The notes under the pieces are model-generated. The model was not told the DNA's origin. It made no database searches and saw nothing but the letters and a program-made list of their open reading frames with translations. A stretch of DNA of 56,899 nt. Origin: Polaromonas sp. CF318. Lineage in GTDB: Bacteria > Pseudomonadota > Gammaproteobacteria > Burkholderiales > Burkholderiaceae_C. Below, one piece after another: positions 23,676 through 33,991 of this stretch; the stretch's first letter is position 1, and every line of letters starts with the position of its first letter. The DNA lies in NCBI RefSeq assembly GCF_000282655.1, contig NZ_AKIV01000010.1, positions 1 to 56,899 on the forward strand, given 5' to 3'. The position numbers and the translations under genes were made by a program.

Positions 23676-23752
23676 AGGGGTGTCGCCAAGCTGGTTAAGG
23701 CACCGGATTTTGATTCCGGCATTCGCAGGTTCGAATCCTTCCACCCCTGCCA
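23676..23752 (+). tRNA. tRNA-Gln(TTG)
   Basis: The 77-nt cloverleaf has acceptor AGGGGTG pairing with CACCCCT, anticodon loop TTTTGAT (anticodon TTG), TpsiC arm GTTCGAATC and encoded CCA. Its position between ispE and prs is conserved in betaproteobacteria. Confidence 0.96.
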
Positions 23753-23819
23753 AATTTAAGACTGCGGGCCACAGCCCCGGTGTTGCGGACCCGCCCGGAG
23801 CGGGCCCGCGTGACTCCTG

Positions 23820-23860
23820 ACAGACCCGCATGATGTGTATCAGCGGGTCTGTGTGTTTTT
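23820..23860 (+). terminator. Rho-independent terminator after tRNA-Gln
   Basis: A perfect 10-bp stem ACAGACCCGC / GCGGGTCTGT (23820-23829 and 23843-23852) is followed by GTGTTTTT. It would end the tRNA-Gln transcript, so prs (23984) probably has its own promoter in the following 120 bp. Confidence 0.85.
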
Positions 23861-23983
23861 GGAAACACGCCAGGCAAGCGGCGCTCACTGCCAAGCCCCC
23901 TTGCAACGTGTTGTCCCCGTGCGTATTTTGCTTCGATCAGAAATTTCAGCCACGTTCAAGTCCTTGTAGCAGCTGGGCCCCAC

Positions 23984-24958
23984 ATGCAAACGCACCACCC
24001 CGATTTCATGGTTTTTACCGGCAATGCCAATCCGAGCATGGCCTCCGAGATTGCCCAGAACCTGGGTATTTCGCTGGGCGCGGCCCATGTGGGACGTTTT
24101 TCGGATGGTGAAGTCACCGTCGAGATCCAGCAGAACGTGCGGGCTCGCGATGTGTTCGTGGTGCAGTCGACCTGCGCGCCGACCAACGACAACCTGATGG
24201 AATTGCTGATCATGGTCGACGCGCTGAAACGGGCTTCGGCCGAGCGCATCGCCGCGGTGATCCCGTATTTCGGCTACGCGCGGCAGGACCGCCGCCCGCG
24301 TTCGGCGCGTGTGCCCATCACGGCCAAGGTGGTGGCCAACATGCTGCAGGCCGTGGGCGTGTCGCGTGTCCTGACGATGGACCTGCATGCCGACCAGATA
24401 CAGGGCTTTTTCGACATTCCGGTCGACAATATTTATGCGTCGCCGGTGCTGCTGGGCGACTTGCGGCAGAAAAATTACGCCGACCTGATGGTCGTCTCGC
24501 CCGACGTGGGCGGCGTGGTGCGCGCCCGGGCGCTGGCCAAGCAGCTGGGTTGCGACATGGCCATCATCGACAAACGCCGCCCCAAGGCGAACGTGTCGGA
24601 AGTGATGCACGTGATCGGCGACATCGAAGGCCGCAACTGCGTGATCATGGACGACATGATCGACACGGCCGGCACGCTGGTCAAGGCGGCCGAGGTGCTC
24701 AAGGAGCGCGGCGCCAAGAAGGTTTATGCCTATTGCACGCATCCGATTTTTTCGGGTCCGGCCATAGACCGTATCGCCAAGGGCGACGCGCTCGATGAAG
24801 TGGTGATCACCAACACCATTCCGCTGAGCCCGAATGCCGAAGGCTGCAAGAAGATTCGCCAGCTCTCCGTGGCGCCGCTGATCGCTGAAACCATACAGCG
24901 CATCGCCAAGGGAGAGTCGGTCATGAGTTTGTTTTCGGACCAGGACAACCTGTTCTGA
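23984..24958 (+). CDS. prs: Ribose-phosphate pyrophosphokinase
   Basis: This 324-aa protein shows the PRPP synthetase motifs [21 protein letters not shown] (flexible loop), [21 protein letters not shown] and the PRPP-binding [11 protein letters not shown]. It makes PRPP from ribose 5-phosphate and ATP for nucleotide, His and Trp synthesis. It is followed by rplY after 112 bp. Confidence 0.97.
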   Translation: MQTHHPDFMVFTGNANPSMASEIAQNLGISLGAAHVGRFSDGEVTVEIQQNVRARDVFVVQSTCAPTNDNLMELLIMVDALKRASAERIAAVIPYFGYARQDRRPRSARVPITAKVVANMLQAVGVSRVLTMDLHADQIQGFFDIPVDNIYASPVLLGDLRQKNYADLMVVSPDVGGVVRARALAKQLGCDMAIIDKRRPKANVSEVMHVIGDIEGRNCVIMDDMIDTAGTLVKAAEVLKERGAKKVYAYCTHPIFSGPAIDRIAKGDALDEVVITNTIPLSPNAEGCKKIRQLSVAPLIAETIQRIAKGESVMSLFSDQDNLF

Positions 24959-25070
24959 TCTGAAACAAAAAGCGGCTGCTTCGCCCGCGAGGTCCAGGGA
25001 CCTCACCGGGCTGTGCAGCTTTTTAAAGTCGGGGTGAGCTGGTCGCGGCCTGCCCTTTTTGGAGAAGATT

Positions 25071-25766
25071 ATGAAATTCGTCGCTTTTGAGCGCGCAAAG
25101 CAGGGCACGGGTGCGAGCCGCCGTCTCCGCATCACGGGCCGCACGCCCGGTATTGTTTACGGTGGCGCCAAGGAACCCACGCTGATCGAAATCGATCACA
25201 ACGCGTTGTTCCACGCCATCAAGAAAGAAGCGTTCCATGCTTCCATCCTCGAGATGGAACTGGGTGGCAAAGAACAAAAAGTTCTGCTGCGCGACCTGCA
25301 AATGCACCCGTACAAGCAGCAGATCCTGCACATCGACTTCCAGCGCGTTGAAGCCAAGACCAAGATGACCGTCAAGGTGCCCGTGCACTACAGCGGTGAA
25401 GAAGAGTCCCCGGCCGTCAAGACCGAGAACTGCCTGGTCAACCACGTGATCACCGAGCTGACCGTCTCCTGCTTCCCGGCCGACATCCCTGAATTCATCG
25501 CCGTCGACCTGAAGGGCCTGAAGAAGGGCTCGCCGCTGCACATCAAGGACATCACGCTGCCAAAGGGTGTGAAATTTGTCGCCAAGGGCCAGGACAACCC
25601 GGTTCTGGTGTCCGTGTCCGCCGTTTCCGACGAAGCCGAGGCCGATGCCGCAGCAGCCGCTGCCGCTGCCGCACCGGTGGACCCGAAAGCTGCCAAGGCC
25701 GCCGCCGCCAAGGAAGCCAAAGCCGGCGCCAAGGCTGACGCCGCCAAGCCTGCCGCCAAGAAGTAA
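25071..25766 (+). CDS. rplY: 50S ribosomal protein L25/general stress protein Ctc
   Basis: This 231-aa protein is read from ATG 25071 with GGAGA upstream; a TTG 12 bases earlier overlaps that ribosome site. The N-terminal L25 domain (GASRRLRITGRTPGIVYGG) binds 5S rRNA, and the TL5/Ctc-type second domain follows (VPVHYSGEEESPAVK). The last 45 residues are a low-complexity Ala/Lys tail, common in the long beta-proteobacterial form. Confidence 0.95.
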   Translation: MKFVAFERAKQGTGASRRLRITGRTPGIVYGGAKEPTLIEIDHNALFHAIKKEAFHASILEMELGGKEQKVLLRDLQMHPYKQQILHIDFQRVEAKTKMTVKVPVHYSGEEESPAVKTENCLVNHVITELTVSCFPADIPEFIAVDLKGLKKGSPLHIKDITLPKGVKFVAKGQDNPVLVSVSAVSDEAEADAAAAAAAAAPVDPKAAKAAAAKEAKAGAKADAAKPAAKK

Positions 25767-25796
25767 TCCACTTCGCGCGCAGGCCTGAAAAGGCCC

Positions 25797-25834
25797 ACGG
25801 CCCTTGTCCTTTTGCGGGACAAGGGCCGTTTTTC
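25797..25834 (+). terminator. Rho-independent terminator after rplY
   Basis: A perfect 13-bp stem ACGGCCCTTGTCC / GGACAAGGGCCGT (25797-25809, 25817-25829) is followed by TTTTTCTT. It separates prs-rplY from pth. Confidence 0.9.
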
Positions 25835-25901
25835 TTGGCCGCCCACCCCTGGCGAGGCGTCGCAGGCGCGCCCCCTAGAATTGGGCGATGGAAATTTCCG
25901 C

Positions 25902-26525
25902 ATGATCAAATTATTTGTTGGCCTGGGCAACCCCGGCCCTGAATACGAAGCCACGCGCCACAACGCCGGTTTCTGGTGGATAGACGCCCTCTCGCGCGAA
26001 CTCAAGGCGCCGCTCAGCCTGGATAAGAGCTACCACGGCCAGGTGGCCCGCATCACGGTGAACGGCCAGAACGTCTGGCTGCTCAAGCCGCTGACCTTTA
26101 TGAACGTATCGGGCAAGTCAGTCGCGGCGCTGGCCCGGTTCTTCAAGGTCGCGCCCGAAGAAGTGCTGGTGGCGCACGATGAAATGGACATCGTGCCTGG
26201 GCAGGTCAAGCTCAAGTTCGGCGGCAGCCATGCCGGCCACAACGGCCTGCGCGACATTCATGCGCAGCTGGGCACGCCCGACTATTGGCGCCTGCGCATA
26301 GGCGTGGGCCACCCGGGCGTGAAAGCCGAAGTGGTCAACTGGGTGCTGAAAAAGCCCTCGGCCGAACACCGTATCGCCATTGAAGACTGCATCGCGCGCT
26401 GCCTCAAGGCCGTGCCGGAGCTGCTCAAGGGCGAGATGGAAAAGGCCACGATGATGATCCACACCAGCACGCCGCCGCGGCCCAAGCCGCCGCGCAAGCC
26501 CGTCGAGCCCGAATCCGAAGACTGA
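25902..26525 (+). CDS. pth: Peptidyl-tRNA hydrolase
   Basis: This 207-aa protein is read from ATG 25902, giving [21 protein letters not shown] with the catalytic His. Other motifs are [16 protein letters not shown] and [13 protein letters not shown]. It recycles peptidyl-tRNAs released by stalled ribosomes. A Pro/Lys-rich C-terminal tail ([12 protein letters not shown]) adds about 15 residues. An upstream in-frame extension overlaps the terminator and is rejected. Confidence 0.96.
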   Translation: MIKLFVGLGNPGPEYEATRHNAGFWWIDALSRELKAPLSLDKSYHGQVARITVNGQNVWLLKPLTFMNVSGKSVAALARFFKVAPEEVLVAHDEMDIVPGQVKLKFGGSHAGHNGLRDIHAQLGTPDYWRLRIGVGHPGVKAEVVNWVLKKPSAEHRIAIEDCIARCLKAVPELLKGEMEKATMMIHTSTPPRPKPPRKPVEPESED

Positions 26526-26544
26526 GGGGCCAGGCCCTACCGGC

Positions 26545-27326
<782 letters not shown>

Positions 27327-27404
27327 AGGGGGAATTATGCCCGCCCCCGCCTTTTCCCCGGTGTGGGCAGCACTGTAACCACGAGGCAGGCAAGGCCGCG
27401 GGAT

Positions 27405-28046
27405 TCAGGCCGCCCCGGCCAGCAAATGAAAATGCACGGCGCCGGCCTTGCCGCTGCGGTGCACCCGCAAGCCCAGCGGCTGCAATTCCTCGTCACTCCA
27501 GGGCTTGGGTGCCTCCAGGTAGACCAGGCCGGTCGGGCCTATGGCCCGCGCGGCGGCCTGCAGCGCGGATTCGAAAAGCGTGGATTCAAAGGGCGGGTCC
27601 AGCAGCACCAGTTGCAGGCTGCCTGGGGCAACGCGCTTCAAGGCGCTCAGCCCATCCCCGCGCTCGATGTGGCACATGTCGGCCTTGAGCCTGGCCTGCA
27701 CCGCCTTGAGCTGCAGTGCCAGGGCCGGGTCTTGCTCGCATAGCAGCACGTCGGCCGCGCCGCGCGAGGCGGCCTCAAAGCCCAGTGCGCCCGTGCCGGC
27801 GAACACGTCCATGCAGCGCCAGCCCGTCAAGTCCTGGCCCAGCCAGTTGAACAGCGTTTCGCGCACGCGGTCGGGCGTGGGGCGCAGGCCGGGCTTGCTG
27901 GGCACCGGCAGCTTGCTGCGCTTGTACAGGCCGCCAATGATGCGGATTTCGCCGGGGGGTACGGTCTTGCGGCCCACCACCTTGCCGCCCTTGGGGCGCG
28001 GGGCCTTGTCGGCGGAGGGGGCGTTGGATGCGGGGGTGTATTTCAT
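27405..28046 (-). CDS. rsmD: 16S rRNA (guanine(966)-N(2))-methyltransferase RsmD
   Basis: This 213-aa protein has RIIGGLYKRSKLPVP, PTPDRVRETLFNWLG, DVFAGTGALGFEAASRG (SAM site) and the catalytic LLDPPF. It methylates G966 of 16S rRNA. Its ATG overlaps the stop of the upstream M16 gene by 3 bp, so translation is probably coupled. Confidence 0.95.
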   Translation of the reverse strand: MKYTPASNAPSADKAPRPKGGKVVGRKTVPPGEIRIIGGLYKRSKLPVPSKPGLRPTPDRVRETLFNWLGQDLTGWRCMDVFAGTGALGFEAASRGAADVLLCEQDPALALQLKAVQARLKADMCHIERGDGLSALKRVAPGSLQLVLLDPPFESTLFESALQAAARAIGPTGLVYLEAPKPWSDEELQPLGLRVHRSGKAGAVHFHLLAGAA

Positions 28047-29407
28047 GGCGCGGCGCCCAGGATCAGCGTCACCATTTTCTCGGGCTGCAGCTTGCGCGCG
28101 AAGGCCGCCTTGATGTCGGCCACCGTCACCTTGTCCACCTGCTGCGTCCAGGTGTCCAGGTAATCGAGCGGCAGGCCGTTCCAGGCAATGCTCGCGATGT
28201 TGTCCAGCAGTTTGCGGTTGCTGTCGATGCGCAGCGCAAACCCGCCGACCAGGTTGTCCTTGGCGGCCTTCAGTTCTGCCTCGGTGGGGCCCTTGGCGAC
28301 AAAGTCCTTGACCACCTCGCGCACCAGCGCCACCGCCCGGCCGGCCTGGTCGGGCCGCGTCTGCAGGCCGACGGTGAAGCTGCCGGCATGCAGGCCGGGA
28401 GAGAAATAGCTGTAAACGCCGTAAGTCAGCCCCCGACTTTCACGCACTTCCCGCGTCAGGCGCGAGGCAAAACCGCCGCCGCCCAGGATGTAGTTGCCGA
28501 CGGTCAGCGCGAAATAGTCCGGGTCGTCGCGCTTGAAGCCGGGCTGGCCCATCAGCACGTGGGCCTGCGCCGAATCAAAGGGGATGCGTTTTTCCTCGGC
28601 CTGGGCCAGAGGCGCCACCTCGGGCACCTGCGGCATGGGCGGCAGGCTGGCGCAAGGCACCTGCGGCAGGCGCGACAGCAGGCGCGCGGCGATCGCATCG
28701 GCCTGCGCGCGCGTCACCGCGCCCACCATGCTGACACGGGCGCGGCAGGCCACCACGCCGGCATTGTAAAAAGCACGCATGTCGGCGATGCTGATACGCG
28801 CCAGCGTGGCTTCGGTCACCTCATAGCCGTAGGGGTGCGTGCCGTACACCGCCTTCGCGTAGGCGCGGGCAATGATGCTGCCGGGCCGGGTGTAAGACTC
28901 CTTGAGCGATGCCACCATGCGCTCGCGTTCGCGCTGCCAGATGGCGTTCGGGAAGGACGGCTGCGCGATCTGGCGCGCCGCGAGCGCCACGGCCTTGTCG
29001 AGCAGTTCTGGATCGGTCAGTGTCCGCAGCGAAAACCCCAGGCGCTCACCGGTGGCGCTGGCGCCGAACTGCGCGCCCAGGTCGGCCCAGGCCTCGCTGA
29101 GCGCATTCTCGTCCATGGCGGGTTCGCCATTTTTGGCGTCCAGGCCTTTGTCCAGCATGGTCATGGTCATGCTCGCCAGGCCCGCCTGGGCGGCCGGGTC
29201 GCGCCGGGTGCCGGCGTCGAAATCGACCTGCACATCGAGCATGGCGATGGCCGGGCTTTCGACCAGGTAAACCTGCGCGCCGCCGGGCTGCGCCCATTGC
29301 TGGATGGGGATGGCCGCGCCGGCCGTTGCCTGCAGGCACAGGCATATAAAGCCGGCAGCCCAGAGAGGAAGAGGGCTGTTGGCCCTGTATTTGGTGGCGA
29401 TTGTCAT
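28043..29407 (-). CDS. M16-family peptidase-like protein, non-catalytic subunit
   Basis: This 454-aa protein is read from the ATG at 29407, giving a signal peptide (WAAGFICLCLQATAGA). The fold is M16 (insulinase/pitrilysin) with conserved C-terminal GGGGFASRLTREVRE, but the zinc site HxxEH is absent: the corresponding helix reads TMTMLDKGLDAKN. It follows the active M16 gene 20 bp downstream. Such pairs form heterodimers, with one catalytic and one structural partner, in the periplasm. Confidence 0.88.
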   Translation of the reverse strand: MTIATKYRANSPLPLWAAGFICLCLQATAGAAIPIQQWAQPGGAQVYLVESPAIAMLDVQVDFDAGTRRDPAAQAGLASMTMTMLDKGLDAKNGEPAMDENALSEAWADLGAQFGASATGERLGFSLRTLTDPELLDKAVALAARQIAQPSFPNAIWQRERERMVASLKESYTRPGSIIARAYAKAVYGTHPYGYEVTEATLARISIADMRAFYNAGVVACRARVSMVGAVTRAQADAIAARLLSRLPQVPCASLPPMPQVPEVAPLAQAEEKRIPFDSAQAHVLMGQPGFKRDDPDYFALTVGNYILGGGGFASRLTREVRESRGLTYGVYSYFSPGLHAGSFTVGLQTRPDQAGRAVALVREVVKDFVAKGPTEAELKAAKDNLVGGFALRIDSNRKLLDNIASIAWNGLPLDYLDTWTQQVDKVTVADIKAAFARKLQPEKMVTLILGAAP

Positions 29408-29427
29408 GGGGATTCGGGTTATCGGGT

Positions 29428-30933
29428 TCAGGAGCCGTCGCCATGGCGAATCGGGAGCGCCGGCTTGCGGGGTTTGCGGTTGGGGTCGGCGGGCTGCGGT
29501 AACAAGGTAACCATCGTCATCTGGTCGTCGCCGAAGTATTTGGCGGCCACCGCCTGCACTTCGGCGGCCGTGACGCGGCGCAGGCCGGCAATCACGCGTT
29601 CGCTGCCATCGAGCGGCAGGCCCTGTATCCAGTTGGAGCCCAGCTCGCGCGCCTGGCTGAACACGGAGTCGAGCTTGTAAATCTCGCTGGCCACCCATTG
29701 GGTCTTGACGCGCTTGAGTTCCGCCTCGCTCACGCCTTCGCGCGCGACCAGGGCGACTTCCCGGCGCAAGGCCTCGGCCACCTGCTGCGTGGTCTTGCCG
29801 TCGGCGGGAACGCCGTCAAGCACAAACAGCTGCGGCCCGCGCCCCATGAGGCCGTTGGAGGCCCCCGCGCCGTCGGACACCCTGTTGTCGCCCTGCCCCA
29901 GCGCGCGCTCCAGGCGCGCGCCGCCATAGCCGTCGAGCACCGCGGCCAGCACGGTCAGGGCCAGGGCGTCGCGGCTGCCCGCCGCCGTCGGCGAGGCCGG
30001 TGCACCGGCGACCGGATCCAGGAGGTCGGCCGGCTCCAGCTTGGGCACCTTGAAGGACATGCTCACGTAAGCCTGACTGGCCGGGGCCTTGTAGTCCAGG
30101 CGACGCGGGCCGTCCTGCTCGGGCTCGGTGCGGGGCTTGCGCTCGGGCACAGGCCTGGCCGGAATGCCGCCGTAGTATTTTTCGGCCAGTTTCCGGACCT
30201 GGGCGATTTCCACGTCGCCCGCCACCACCACGGCCGCGTTGGCCGGCACATACCAGCGCCGGTAGAAATCGCGCGCGTCGGCCGCCGTCATGGCGTCCAG
30301 GTCGCTCATCCAGCCAACGACGGGGCGCCGGTAAGGCGAGGTGATGAAGGTCACGGCCGCACCCTGCTCGTAGAGCATGGCGCGCGGCGAATCCTCGGTG
30401 CGCAGGCGGCGCTCCTCCTTGACCACCTCGATCTCGCGCTTGAACTCCTCGTCGGGCCACTGCATGTGGGCAAAGCGGTCGGCCTCCAGCCGCATCACAT
30501 CCTCCAGTTTGGCAGCGGGGATCTGCTGGTGGTAGCCGGTGTAGTCACGGGTGGTAAAGGCATTGTCGCGCCCGCCCAGCGCGGCAACCCGTTTGGCAAA
30601 ATCGCCGGGTTTCACCGTGGCTGTGCCCTTGAACATCATGTGCTCCAGCGCATGGGCCACACCCGAGGTACCGTCCACTTCGTCCATGGAGCCTACCCGC
30701 ACCCACAGCATGTGGGCCGCCGTGGGCGCGCGGTGGTCGGGTTTGACAATCACCGTGAGGCCGTTGGCTAACGTGAATTTCTCCACCACCGGCGCCGGAG
30801 CGGGCGCCTGGGCAAAAGCGGCGGCCCCCAGGCACAGCGCCACCAGGACGGCGGCCGGGGCACGGCGAAGGCGGAAAACGGGGCGGGAAAGGGGTACTGG
30901 GGAGGCCAAAAGGGTTTGTCTGGGGTGTTTCAT
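29428..30933 (-). CDS. M16-family zinc peptidase, catalytic subunit
   Basis: This 501-aa protein is read from the ATG at 30933; an in-frame extension crosses the ftsY start region and is rejected. It has a basic N-terminus with a hydrophobic signal segment ending FAQA, the inverted zinc motif HALEH in GVAHALEHMMFKG, and the downstream E for zinc in EIEVVKEER. The C-terminal domain has GYGGARLERALGQ. Substrate unknown. It is divergent from ftsY. Confidence 0.9.
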   Translation of the reverse strand: MKHPRQTLLASPVPLSRPVFRLRRAPAAVLVALCLGAAAFAQAPAPAPVVEKFTLANGLTVIVKPDHRAPTAAHMLWVRVGSMDEVDGTSGVAHALEHMMFKGTATVKPGDFAKRVAALGGRDNAFTTRDYTGYHQQIPAAKLEDVMRLEADRFAHMQWPDEEFKREIEVVKEERRLRTEDSPRAMLYEQGAAVTFITSPYRRPVVGWMSDLDAMTAADARDFYRRWYVPANAAVVVAGDVEIAQVRKLAEKYYGGIPARPVPERKPRTEPEQDGPRRLDYKAPASQAYVSMSFKVPKLEPADLLDPVAGAPASPTAAGSRDALALTVLAAVLDGYGGARLERALGQGDNRVSDGAGASNGLMGRGPQLFVLDGVPADGKTTQQVAEALRREVALVAREGVSEAELKRVKTQWVASEIYKLDSVFSQARELGSNWIQGLPLDGSERVIAGLRRVTAAEVQAVAAKYFGDDQMTMVTLLPQPADPNRKPRKPALPIRHGDGS

Positions 30934-31006
30934 AGAATAGCTGGGTGGCGCCGCACGTTGCCCCGCAACGGTGCAACAGCCCACTAGGACTCCGCAAGCA
31001 TACCCA

Positions 31007-32110
31007 ATGTTCAGTTTTTTCAAGAAAAAATCCCCCCCTCCCGCCGCCGTACCGTCCACGGCGCCGCCTGCGCCGGCTGCAGACGCTGCGCCTGCGTCGA
31101 CACCTGCCGGGGGAGGATTGATAGGCAGCGCGCTGGTCACCCCCATCGCCATGCCGGCCCCCGGCGCCACCCCGCCGGAACGCGAGCGCTGGCTCAACAA
31201 GTTGCAGGCCGGCCTGCGCAAAACCGGCTCCAGCATTTCAACGGTGTTCACCGGCAGCCGCATCGACGATGCGCTTTACGAAGACCTTGAAACCGCGCTG
31301 CTGATGGCCGACGCCGGCACCAAGGCCACCGAACACCTGCTGGCCGACGTCAAGCGCCGCGTGCGCGAAGGCGGCATGACCCACCCCGTCGCCGTCAAGA
31401 ACGCGCTGGTCGACTCGATTGCGCAACTGCTCAAACCGCTGGAGCAGCCGCTGGTGATAGGCCAGTACCAACCCACCGTGATCATGGTCACCGGCGTGAA
31501 CGGCGCCGGCAAGACCACCTCCATCGGCAAGCTCACGCGCCACCTGGCGAGCGAAGGCGCCTCGGTGCTGCTCGCGGCGGCCGACACCTTTCGCGCGGCG
31601 GCGCGCGAGCAGCTCAGCGTCTGGGCCGACCGCAACACCGTCGAGATCGTGAGCCAGGAAGGGGGCGATCCGGCCGCCGTGAGCTTTGACGCCGTGAGCG
31701 CCGGCAAGGCGCGCGGCAAGGATGTGGTGCTGGTCGACACCGCCGGCCGCCTGCCCACGCAGCTGCACCTCATGGAAGAGCTGCGCAAGATCAAGCGCGT
31801 GGTGCAAAAGGCGGATGCCACAGCCCCGCATGAGGTCTTGCTCGTGATTGATGGAAACACCGGCCAGAACGCCCTGGCCCAGGTCAAGGCCTTTGACGAC
31901 ACGCTGCAGCTGACCGGCCTTATCGTGACCAAGCTGGACGGCACGGCCAAGGGCGGCGTGCTGGCGGCCATTGCGCTGTGGGCCCGCGAACGCGCGCTGG
32001 CCTCGCCGGCGCTGCGCCCCGTCTCGGTGTACTTCATCGGCGTGGGCGAGCAACTCGAAGACCTGGAAACCTTTAACGCGCGCGAATTCGCGCAGGCCCT
32101 GCTGGGCTAA
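31007..32110 (+). CDS. ftsY: Signal recognition particle receptor FtsY
   Basis: This 367-aa protein is read from ATG 31007, giving MFSFFKKK and a short Pro/Ala-rich A domain. The NG domain has GVNGAGKTTSIGKL (P-loop), DTFRAAAREQL, DTAGRLPTQ and TKLDGTAKGG. It docks ribosome-SRP complexes at the membrane. The M16 peptidase pair lies divergently beside it, as in other Burkholderiales. Confidence 0.97.
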   Translation: MFSFFKKKSPPPAAVPSTAPPAPAADAAPASTPAGGGLIGSALVTPIAMPAPGATPPERERWLNKLQAGLRKTGSSISTVFTGSRIDDALYEDLETALLMADAGTKATEHLLADVKRRVREGGMTHPVAVKNALVDSIAQLLKPLEQPLVIGQYQPTVIMVTGVNGAGKTTSIGKLTRHLASEGASVLLAAADTFRAAAREQLSVWADRNTVEIVSQEGGDPAAVSFDAVSAGKARGKDVVLVDTAGRLPTQLHLMEELRKIKRVVQKADATAPHEVLLVIDGNTGQNALAQVKAFDDTLQLTGLIVTKLDGTAKGGVLAAIALWARERALASPALRPVSVYFIGVGEQLEDLETFNAREFAQALLG

Positions 32111-32126
32111 GCGCTTCCTTCAGGCT

Positions 32127-33149
32127 TCAGGCACCACCCAGGCGCAACAGCAGCACCGCGGCCACCACAAAGGCCACGATAAACACGGTCTCGGTAACCA
32201 GCATCGCCACCGGCTTCCAGCCCAGCTTGAGCAGGTCCTCAAAGCTGGTCTTGACACCCGCGGCCGCGATGGCGGTGACCAGCATCCAGCGCGAGGCATC
32301 GCCGGCCAGCTGAACCAGAGGCGGGCTGATGAGGCCGGCGCTGGCCAGCATCACCAGCACGACAAAGGCCAGCAAAAAGCCCGGCACCAGCGGCACCTCG
32401 GTTTCCGGCACCTTCACGGCCGGATGCTTGCGGTACATCACGGCCACCGCCAGCACCACCGGCATCAGCATCATGACGCGGAACAGCTTGACCACCGTCG
32501 CCGTGTCGCCGGCCTGCGGCCCCAGCATCATACCGGCCGCCACCACCTGCGCCACGTCGTGGATGGAGCCGCCCAGCACGATGCCGGCCTGGCCCGGCAG
32601 CAGGCCTATGGCCTGCAGGCTGAAGGGATAGACCACCATGGCCAGCGTCGACAGCACCGTGACACCCACGACGGCCAGCAGCGTGAAACGCTCGTTCTCT
32701 TTGGTCTGCGGCAGCACCGAAGACACCGCCAGCGCCGCCGACGCCCCGCAAATGGCTACAGCGCTGCCCGAGAGCAGGCCTTCATCGCGCGAGCACTTGA
32801 GCCAGCGCGCCAGCAGCACGCCCAGCCCTATCGTGAGCAGCACCGCCAGCACAATGACCGCCGCGGTCTCCAGGCCCAGCTGGGCCACCTGCGAGAAAGT
32901 GATGCGCGCGCCCAGCAAGGCCACACCGACACGCAGCACCACACGGCCGCAAAAACCTATGCCCTTGGCCGCCTGCGGATGGCTGTGGAGAAAGTGAAAG
33001 GCCAGCCCTATAAGCAGCGCGTACAGCAGTTGCGGCCCGCCGTAATGCTCGGACACAAAGGTGGCCGCCAGCGCAATCACCATGCATACCAGCACACCCG
33101 GGAAGTACGAAGTCAAGGAGGCCAGTTGCGAGCGCCATGTGTGAATCAT
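32127..33149 (-). CDS. YeiH/UPF0324-family putative sulfate exporter (SuyZ-like)
   Basis: This 340-aa membrane protein of the UPF0324 (COG2855) family has about ten hydrophobic segments and the family stretches LLGARITFSQ, GSAVAICGASAALAVSSV and GGSIHDVAQVVAAG. COG2855 proteins next to sulfolactate or taurine genes are annotated as sulfate exporters (SuyZ in Paracoccus pantotrophus). Here it is the last gene of the minus-strand operon with the phosphatase-like gene and the GntR regulator, opposite suyAB. I infer export of sulfate or sulfite released from sulfolactate. Confidence 0.85.
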   Translation of the reverse strand: MIHTWRSQLASLTSYFPGVLVCMVIALAATFVSEHYGGPQLLYALLIGLAFHFLHSHPQAAKGIGFCGRVVLRVGVALLGARITFSQVAQLGLETAAVIVLAVLLTIGLGVLLARWLKCSRDEGLLSGSAVAICGASAALAVSSVLPQTKENERFTLLAVVGVTVLSTLAMVVYPFSLQAIGLLPGQAGIVLGGSIHDVAQVVAAGMMLGPQAGDTATVVKLFRVMMLMPVVLAVAVMYRKHPAVKVPETEVPLVPGFLLAFVVLVMLASAGLISPPLVQLAGDASRWMLVTAIAAAGVKTSFEDLLKLGWKPVAMLVTETVFIVAFVVAAVLLLRLGGA

Positions 33150-33197
33150 CGGAACCCAATAAAAATTTCAAAAAAATTGCGAAGCGGAGCACCCGCC

Positions 33198-33989
33198 TCA
33201 TGAGCGCTTGTCATGGAGTTTGAGCACGCCTTCGAGCAGGGCGGTACCGGCAGGGCTGCCGGCCACCAGCATCCGGCTCTCCAGCAGCGGCAGGCCGTCC
33301 ATCGCCCGCATCACGGCGCCGGCTTCGCGCAGCAGCACCGCGCCGGCCGCGGCGTCCCAGGCACCCATGCCGCGCTCCCAGAAGGCGTCTACCCTGCCGG
33401 CCGCCACATAGGCCAGCTCCAGCGCCATCGCGCCGCTGCGGCGCACCTGGCCGAAGGTTTTCAGCACGCGGCCGAATTCGGCGAGGTAGTCGTCCATGAA
33501 GGGTGCACCGGGTTTGGGAAACACCGTGGCCACCAGGCACTGGCCCGGCAGGCGCGGGCCGGCGCAGGTGATGGCCTGCCCGTTCAGCCGCGCGCCCAGC
33601 CCGGCCGCAGCGGTAAAGACTTCATCGCGCGAAGGATCGACGATCACGCCCAGCACCGGCTCACGGCCCACGCAAAGGGCGATGGCCACCGCGTACTGCG
33701 GGTAGCCGCGCGCGAAGTTGGCCGTGCCGTCTATCGGGTCCACCAGCCAGGTGGGCTCGTCCGTCAACTCGCCGCCGCCCTCCTCGCCGACAAAGCGGCC
33801 CTGCGGCAAGGCATGCTGCAGGGCTTCCTGCAGGTCCTCCTCCACTTCACGGTCAAAGCGCGTGACCCAATCGCCGGGCGCTTTCTGGCTGACGTCGGCC
33901 GGTTTCAGGCCGGCCTGGGCCTGCTGGATGCGGGCGGCCGCTTCCATGCCGGCCAGCCTGGCCTTCTCGAGTAAAAAAACAAGGTCCAT
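33198..33989 (-). CDS. Inositol monophosphatase family protein
   Basis: This 263-aa protein has the Mg-site motifs GEEGGGE, DPIDGTANFARGYP (84-97) and GAWDAAAGAVLLREAGA typical of IMPase/SuhB/CysQ enzymes. It begins 2 bp after the regulator stop, so it belongs to the regulator-exporter operon. Specificity is not clear: inositol phosphate, PAP (CysQ-like) or another phosphate ester. The setting hints at a link to sulfonate or sulfur metabolism, but that is inference. Confidence 0.85.
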   Translation of the reverse strand: MDLVFLLEKARLAGMEAAARIQQAQAGLKPADVSQKAPGDWVTRFDREVEEDLQEALQHALPQGRFVGEEGGGELTDEPTWLVDPIDGTANFARGYPQYAVAIALCVGREPVLGVIVDPSRDEVFTAAAGLGARLNGQAITCAGPRLPGQCLVATVFPKPGAPFMDDYLAEFGRVLKTFGQVRRSGAMALELAYVAAGRVDAFWERGMGAWDAAAGAVLLREAGAVMRAMDGLPLLESRMLVAGSPAGTALLEGVLKLHDKRS

Positions 33990-33991
33990 GC

